Below are positions 59,126 through 64,000 of a DNA stretch of 64,000 bases, piece after piece. The DNA comes from Bugula neritina (lineage: Eukaryota > Bryozoa > Gymnolaemata > Cheilostomatida > Bugulidae). The translations under genes were made by a program, and so were the position numbers. Under the pieces are notes generated by a model. That model made no database searches. It saw nothing but the letters and a program-made list of their open reading frames with translations, and was not told the DNA's origin. The stretch is taken from positions 1-64,000 of the forward strand of contig CAXIUT010000138.1 in the NCBI GenBank assembly GCA_964035545.1, read 5' to 3'. Positions within the stretch are counted from its first letter, which is position 1, and each line of letters opens with the position of its first letter.

Positions 59126-60853
59126 TCATTATTTTTCAACTTACTTCTCTTATACTTTTTTTATACGTCCTTCTGTTTCAGGACAAATAGCTGTCAACTT
59201 CCTTCCATCATCATTCAAAACAAATCCACTTCGAAGATCTTTGATCCTCCCCATTCTCACCGAAACCTTCCGAGCCAACTTCAAATGCATCACAGGAAAC
59301 TCAGGTAACTAATCTTTAGATAAAGGCGCCTCTTCTTCTAAAACCTTTACACTCTCAAATTCCTGATGAGTATCAGGTGCTTTGAAAAATTTAAGCAAAA
59401 GATATAACATAGTACTACCTTTTACTTCATCAATTATCAAAGTACCCTCCTTCAACATAGTAAAACTATCTCCACCACGAGCCTGAAAAGCAGTCGTACA
59501 TAGCGCATAAACGCTATTTTTATTTAAGGGTTTATCTCGAATAAATACCTCTTGAACTCTTGGATTTTTATTAGGATTGAAAGTAAACTTAATTCCAGAA
59601 ATAAATAAGAACTGACCACTATATGAAGGATACGATGATACTGATAATTAGAGCATATCTAATATAGCCTATCCTTTCACTTATTTAACCACCATCGGAG
59701 AATCAATAATATTCGACACTTTAGAATATTTCAACCTCCCCTTCTTAATTACAATATCATTTCTCACCATACCAGAATTGATAGCACAGCAATCAGCGTC
59801 ATAGTACAATCTGGCTAGATCAGATAAGAAGTTGCCATAGTTGCTTTCCTCTGTCCTTATTTTAGTAAATCTGGTCTACAATTCAGTTTAGGTGTACCCC
59901 ACTACATCATCAAATTGTTTATACTACTACATCAAATGATCAACATATTCTTTTAGTTATTTATCAACTTACTAAAATATAGGCACCTCGTATATTTTCC
60001 ATTAAAAATTAACACGAACACCTCTATACTCTGTCTCCCTACTAGGTAAATACAGATGTATCAAGCCAACATGATTAAAATTGGTTCCACTTTTGATAAC
60101 AGGCACTTGATTGATAAATTCCTCAAGAATAACATGGTCATGTCCTCCCAGCACAAGATCAACTCCTTATACTTTATCTGGAAATTAAATATCTGATCCA
60201 TTTCGCATATGAGTCAACGCTATAACTAAATGACATCTCAACGATTCTCTCAAATATTTAGCCGTACGATTAGCAAATCTATCCCATTCTTAAAAATCAA
60301 GTATACCGTCATATTCATCATTGAGGATTCCATTCCAATCAGAACCAGCTATCCCCATAATACCAATTTTTAGTCCATTGTGTTTCTTAACCAAATATGG
60401 CAGTCCATCACCAAGCTACTTCCCTGTTGCGAAATAAGTAATATTACCCAAAAGCCATGGAAAATTACATTATTTAGTCAATTTTAATGTATGATCAATT
60501 CCAAAATCAAACTAGTGATTTCCATAGCAAGCAGCATCTATTTTGAGAGTATTCATCGCATGCACCATCTGCCATCCGTCTTTGATATTGGTCAAAGTCG
60601 ATGGAGACAAACAATCTCCTGAAAACAAAGTCAAAGCATCAGGATACTACCTACGTAGCTATTATATTTGGGCTTTGAAATTGCAAATATCTCTAGAACC
60701 ATTTCGAGATTGAATGTCATAGACATCGTTGAAATGGATTATTGAGAGGACAGGTTTTGTATGGTCTTTTACACATTTTTAGATTGTAGTTGAAAATGTA
60801 GATGAAGAACTCAGTTTGTTTGTTAGGTTTTGCTATGATTTAGATAACTACAT
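59126..60853 (-). CDS. 5'-nucleotidase / UshA-type metallophosphatase
   Basis: 575 codons, minus strand from 60853 to TGA 59126-59128, no intron. Calcineurin-like metallophosphatase domain: IIHFNDVYDI (Asp-x-His-type metal site), LFSGDCLSPS, CYGNHEFDFG (with TAG as Glu, giving the invariant GNHEFD), ALTHMR and LGGHDH. The C-terminal 5'-nucleotidase domain has NSGMVRNDI, FLFISGIKFTFN and YALCTTAFQARGGDSF, the substrate-binding part. Such enzymes hydrolyse nucleotides or related phosphoesters. There is no clear signal peptide or GPI signal at the ends, so a cytosolic form, as known in other protists, is likely. Confidence 0.92.
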
Positions 60854-61033
60854 CAACTATCACTTATCTTTAATTATTAAGATTTGGATATCAAATACAA
60901 GTAATATTATTTTTATTTTGATAAATAATAATTAATATTTTGAAATGATTGTTATAGGATATCGATATAATGCTGTTCTATGATTCAATAATAGAAATAA
61001 TATCAAATAAATAATTTAGATATTTTAATAGAT

Positions 61034-62401
61034 TCAATGTTCTATTGAAGATTCAATTATACTTTTTTGAGTAGTTTCCTTTACTTTTACTTTAATTCTT
61101 TTACTCAACTTATCTGTCCAAGTTATCTGTTTCTATTTCCAAGATTTATGATGCTCTTCTCTGACATGTAATTCAAGCAATTCTAGTTTACGAAGACGAC
61201 GATTAATCCTTTATGCCAAATCTTCAAAACATTCATAATTGTTAAATTAATGCCTTCATAAATATAAATATACCAAGCCTTTATAATCAACGAAGAAAGA
61301 CCAGTAAATTTACAAAGCTATATTGTAAATTATTCCTATAATAATATTTTATTTACCATTTATCCTGAATAAAAAGCAAAAAACCCTTGATTAAGTAAAA
61401 ATTACTTTGACTTGATTAATAATCTTTTACCAACTATCATATTATGATACTTACTCTATATTTATAAAAAAGCAATACAGCAGCTACCTAAATAAACAAT
61501 TACCCTATATTTATACATAAATACATCTAAATTCAACCTGATATACGCTATTTAAATGACATTTTACAGCTATTGTTAATTCGATAGTTACTCTAACTTT
61601 ATCAATCAATTTACGCCTTTATTTATATATTTTTACACTAAATGATTGAATATTTACTGTGTTGATGATAGTCAAATGCGATATTCTTCTTTTTTCTTCA
61701 TTTATAACCTGATTTAATTTAGAACTAATATCATGATAACCATATTGCCTAATCTATAAACTTTTTACCTCAGCCTCTTCAGCTAAACGCTCAAAAAGCT
61801 TCCTCTACAAAGGCTATATATGAATATCTATCTTTTCAAGCTATTTTTTATATTATGAAAGAGGATCATCTCTAAGTGCCTCTAATCGATATTTATTAGT
61901 CTGACTAAGTTTTTCTTATAAATTGATGATTTATTTTCCTTGAATATTAGGTAAATTATTTTTATTTTTGTAAATATTTTCAATAACGTTGAGATCAGAT
62001 TCATTCAAACCACTAGAATAGGCATCTTATATGAATTTTTACCTTCTTTTTAAAACTGATTAAAAGAGCTTATTTTGTATTGATTCAAATTTAAGGATAT
62101 ATTTCCTTATTTACTATGATCTATTTTGAAGCAAAGTTGTTATCGATCTCAATTTAGATCTAGTTTCACATGAAGAATGTTTAAGAAATGACTAACATTA
62201 CTTATCATTACAAAATAATGCATTTCCATTGCAACTTGAACTAGAACATAAATTAACAATTTAGTGTTTTGAAGGGCATTTCAAAACAGGATGAATTATT
62301 TTGAATTTTTATTCGATTTATTGCTTCTGCTAGATTTCATATATTTTTGATTTTTATTGTTTGACTGGTTTGTTGCTATCTTTGGCTGTACAAGTTCCCA
62401 T
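61034..62401 (-). CDS. B-box-like zinc-binding protein with coiled coil
   Basis: Minus strand from ATG at 62401 to TGA 61034-61036, several exons. Residues about 40-85 carry a Cys/His pattern, C-x3-H, then LC-x4-C-x6-FC-x4-C and HSSCE, which resembles a B-box or treble-clef zinc site. A long helical region follows (about 62080-61750) with many Lys/Glu, probably a coiled coil. A 20-nt intron at 61254-61273 restores the frame to the last exon, which has FEDLAERINRRLRKLELLE and a basic end. At least one more intron is needed upstream (61300-61560). It resembles the zinc-binding coiled-coil proteins that are expanded in oligohymenophorean ciliates. Function unknown. Confidence 0.55.
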
Positions 62402-62483
62402 ATAAATAACTATAATATTGATATATAAATTATGAACTATATATCATTTAATTTAATGATAGTTACGATTAGAATATATTTAA

Positions 62484-64000
62484 ATGTATAAAAGAACTAA
62501 TAAAAATGCTACTGAAGGCTCTTCTTAGTCTAGATATCAGAAAGTCTTCATCAATAACTAAACTAAAAGTCCATCAGGACTTAACTTTAAAAATCAAAAA
62601 AAACTTAAGAAAGAGTTATTTCGAAAGAAAAAGGATTCCACTAACCTCAAGGTCTTAGTCATAATTTGACCCAAGAACAGCTAATGTAAGAAAATAAAGT
62701 AAACCAAACATCTAGATTGAATATTAAGAGATAATATAATAGATAAGAAAAACCTATCCAAGTATCTCGATCAAAATCAAAATAGAAAAAAGATAGATTG
62801 ATGCTTAATTTAGCAAAAATGAATAAGAAGAACAACTAGAAATCAAAAATAAAAGGTAAAAATAATAATAACATAGATAAATCATCGTCGAAAATGGAAT
62901 CTATATATTTAGATAGATAAAAATCAGCTCCAGAAGAATCAAATGCTTCCTAAAAATAATCAAATCTTTCAAACTAAATCTAAATGTCTTCTAATTAATC
63001 AAAAAATAAAATAACACTCAATATTTACAAAGAGGTTATCAATAAACTATGTTTTCACAAGATCTGTAAAATGTTATGTCTTAAGTAGTTATTTAAAACA
63101 AAAAATAATAACCTTATTTTCATAAAGCTTAACCTAGTATTAAAAAAATAAATCATTAGAATCGAGTATCCATTTAAGTCAAAGAAGCAAGTAATATTAG
63201 TCCTATTGTTAACAGAACAGCTCATTAAAATAGAATTTATTAAGCTAATAAAGTTTAGGATACAAGTTCAAAGATTTTAGCTTCTTCAAAACATGTTAGT
63301 TCAGTCCATATAGGATAAAAGTCAAGTCTTGATTTGATGAAGGGTCATAATAAAGTTGTTATTGAGGATTTATCCAATAGAATGCAAAGATAAAAGGCAT
63401 AATTCGAAGCAACTATCAGTAGAATATAGAGATAGAAAAAAGACCTTCAATCAACTAACAAACAACTGATATAAAGTCAATTTTCAATGAAGAATGAAAT
63501 ATAGATGTTGAAAATTAAAAATCTTCAACTGGGCAAAGATTCATAAAATATAAAATTATTTACTACATAACAAGGTCATGAACAGTAAAAGACTTTGAAT
63601 GGAATGTCCAAAATATTAAAATAAACTGAAAATCAACTAAATAAAACTAAAAATTAACTCAGAGCTTGTTAAGATTAAAACAATAGTCTACTTATGGCTG
63701 TTCATTAGTTATAAAGTAGATGTAAGTAGTCAGAAAGTCAAATTACTTCTCTTAATAATTCAAAAAAAATGTTTTCAAGCTAGCTACAAAATCAGGCTAA
63801 ATATTATTAATCTCAAATAGCTGAGTTTAAAAATAGAAATTAGTATAAATTAGCATAAGTTGGAGCTAAAAGAACTTAAATTGAAGGATAAAAAGAACAT
63901 CTAAATAGTATCATTATCAACAAATAAAAATAGATAAATGGTCTTAAGAAGGAGATTCATCTGAGAGACCAGCATATAAATCAACTTAAAAATGAGAATC
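62484..64000 (+). CDS. Coiled-coil protein, 3' end outside window
   Basis: Starts at ATG 62484 and runs past the window end. The first 60 residues are basic, then a Lys/Asn/Ser-rich region with frame changes near 62655 and 63100-63290 that imply introns. From about 63275 to the window end the frame encodes a typical coiled coil (DLSNRMQRQKAEFEATISRI, followed by later heptads rich in Gln, Leu, Lys and Glu). No motor or other catalytic domain is visible. It is divergent from the zinc-binding gene with 82 bp between starts. It may be a cytoskeletal or basal-body protein; this is inference. Confidence 0.55.

Overview
The window is macronuclear DNA of a ciliate, and three signs point to a peritrich or close relative. 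First, every gene that can be followed ends at TGA, while TAA and TAG occur inside conserved proteins. Wherever a conserved residue can be checked they sit at glutamate positions (kinase APE motif, Mot1 DEGH box, several invariant Glu of glycyl-tRNA synthetase), which is the peritrich nuclear code (NCBI table 30), not the Gln code of Tetrahymena and Paramecium. Second, most introns that can be placed from reading-frame logic and protein similarity are only about 19 to 26 nt long, most of them exactly 20. Third, telomeres are CCCCAA repeats. All protein readings below use TAA/TAG = Glu and TGA = stop; a standard-code gene search would shred nearly every gene here.

Layout. Bases 1-47175 look like one complete small macronuclear chromosome: CCCCAA telomere at the left end, GGGGTT telomere at 47106-47175. 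A run of exactly 200 N (47176-47375) then separates it from a second chromosome, which starts with its own CCCCAA telomere at 47376 and runs off the window. The join is very probably a scaffolding artefact.

Chromosome 1 carries, left to right: two hypothetical genes, a LETM1-family mitochondrial protein, three low-complexity or unknown genes up to a cathepsin-L-like protease, tRNA-Ser(UGA), a small family of related unknown genes, the Mot1/BTAF1 SNF2 ATPase, an Asn-rich protein, a protein with an adaptin-appendage-like C terminus, an mTERF protein, glycyl-tRNA synthetase, a CMGC kinase, a second near-identical copy of the unknown family, a zinc-finger dual-specificity phosphatase, the ATP12 assembly factor, RCL1, succinyl-CoA:3-ketoacid CoA transferase, a prominin-like membrane protein, ArfGAP, a kelch-like protein, a RING membrane protein, the NEDD8 E1 subunit NAE1, an aldo-keto reductase and a drug/metabolite-type transporter. 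Chromosome 2 starts with an alpha/beta-hydrolase (monoacylglycerol-lipase type), then two divergently placed kinases (one a Polo kinase), a MORN-like protein, an unknown protein, a 7-TM receptor-like protein, a 5'-nucleotidase-type phosphatase, a zinc-binding protein and a coiled-coil protein. Genes lie on both strands, mostly 50-300 bp apart, with no sign of operons or of a dedicated gene cluster; the content is ordinary eukaryotic housekeeping plus ciliate-specific low-complexity genes.

The most unusual features are four interstitial tracts of 87-103 bp of pure telomeric CCCCAA repeat, all in the same orientation, three between genes and one inside a 124-nt intron of the Mot1 gene. Together with the code reassignment and the micro-introns these are the points most worth following up.
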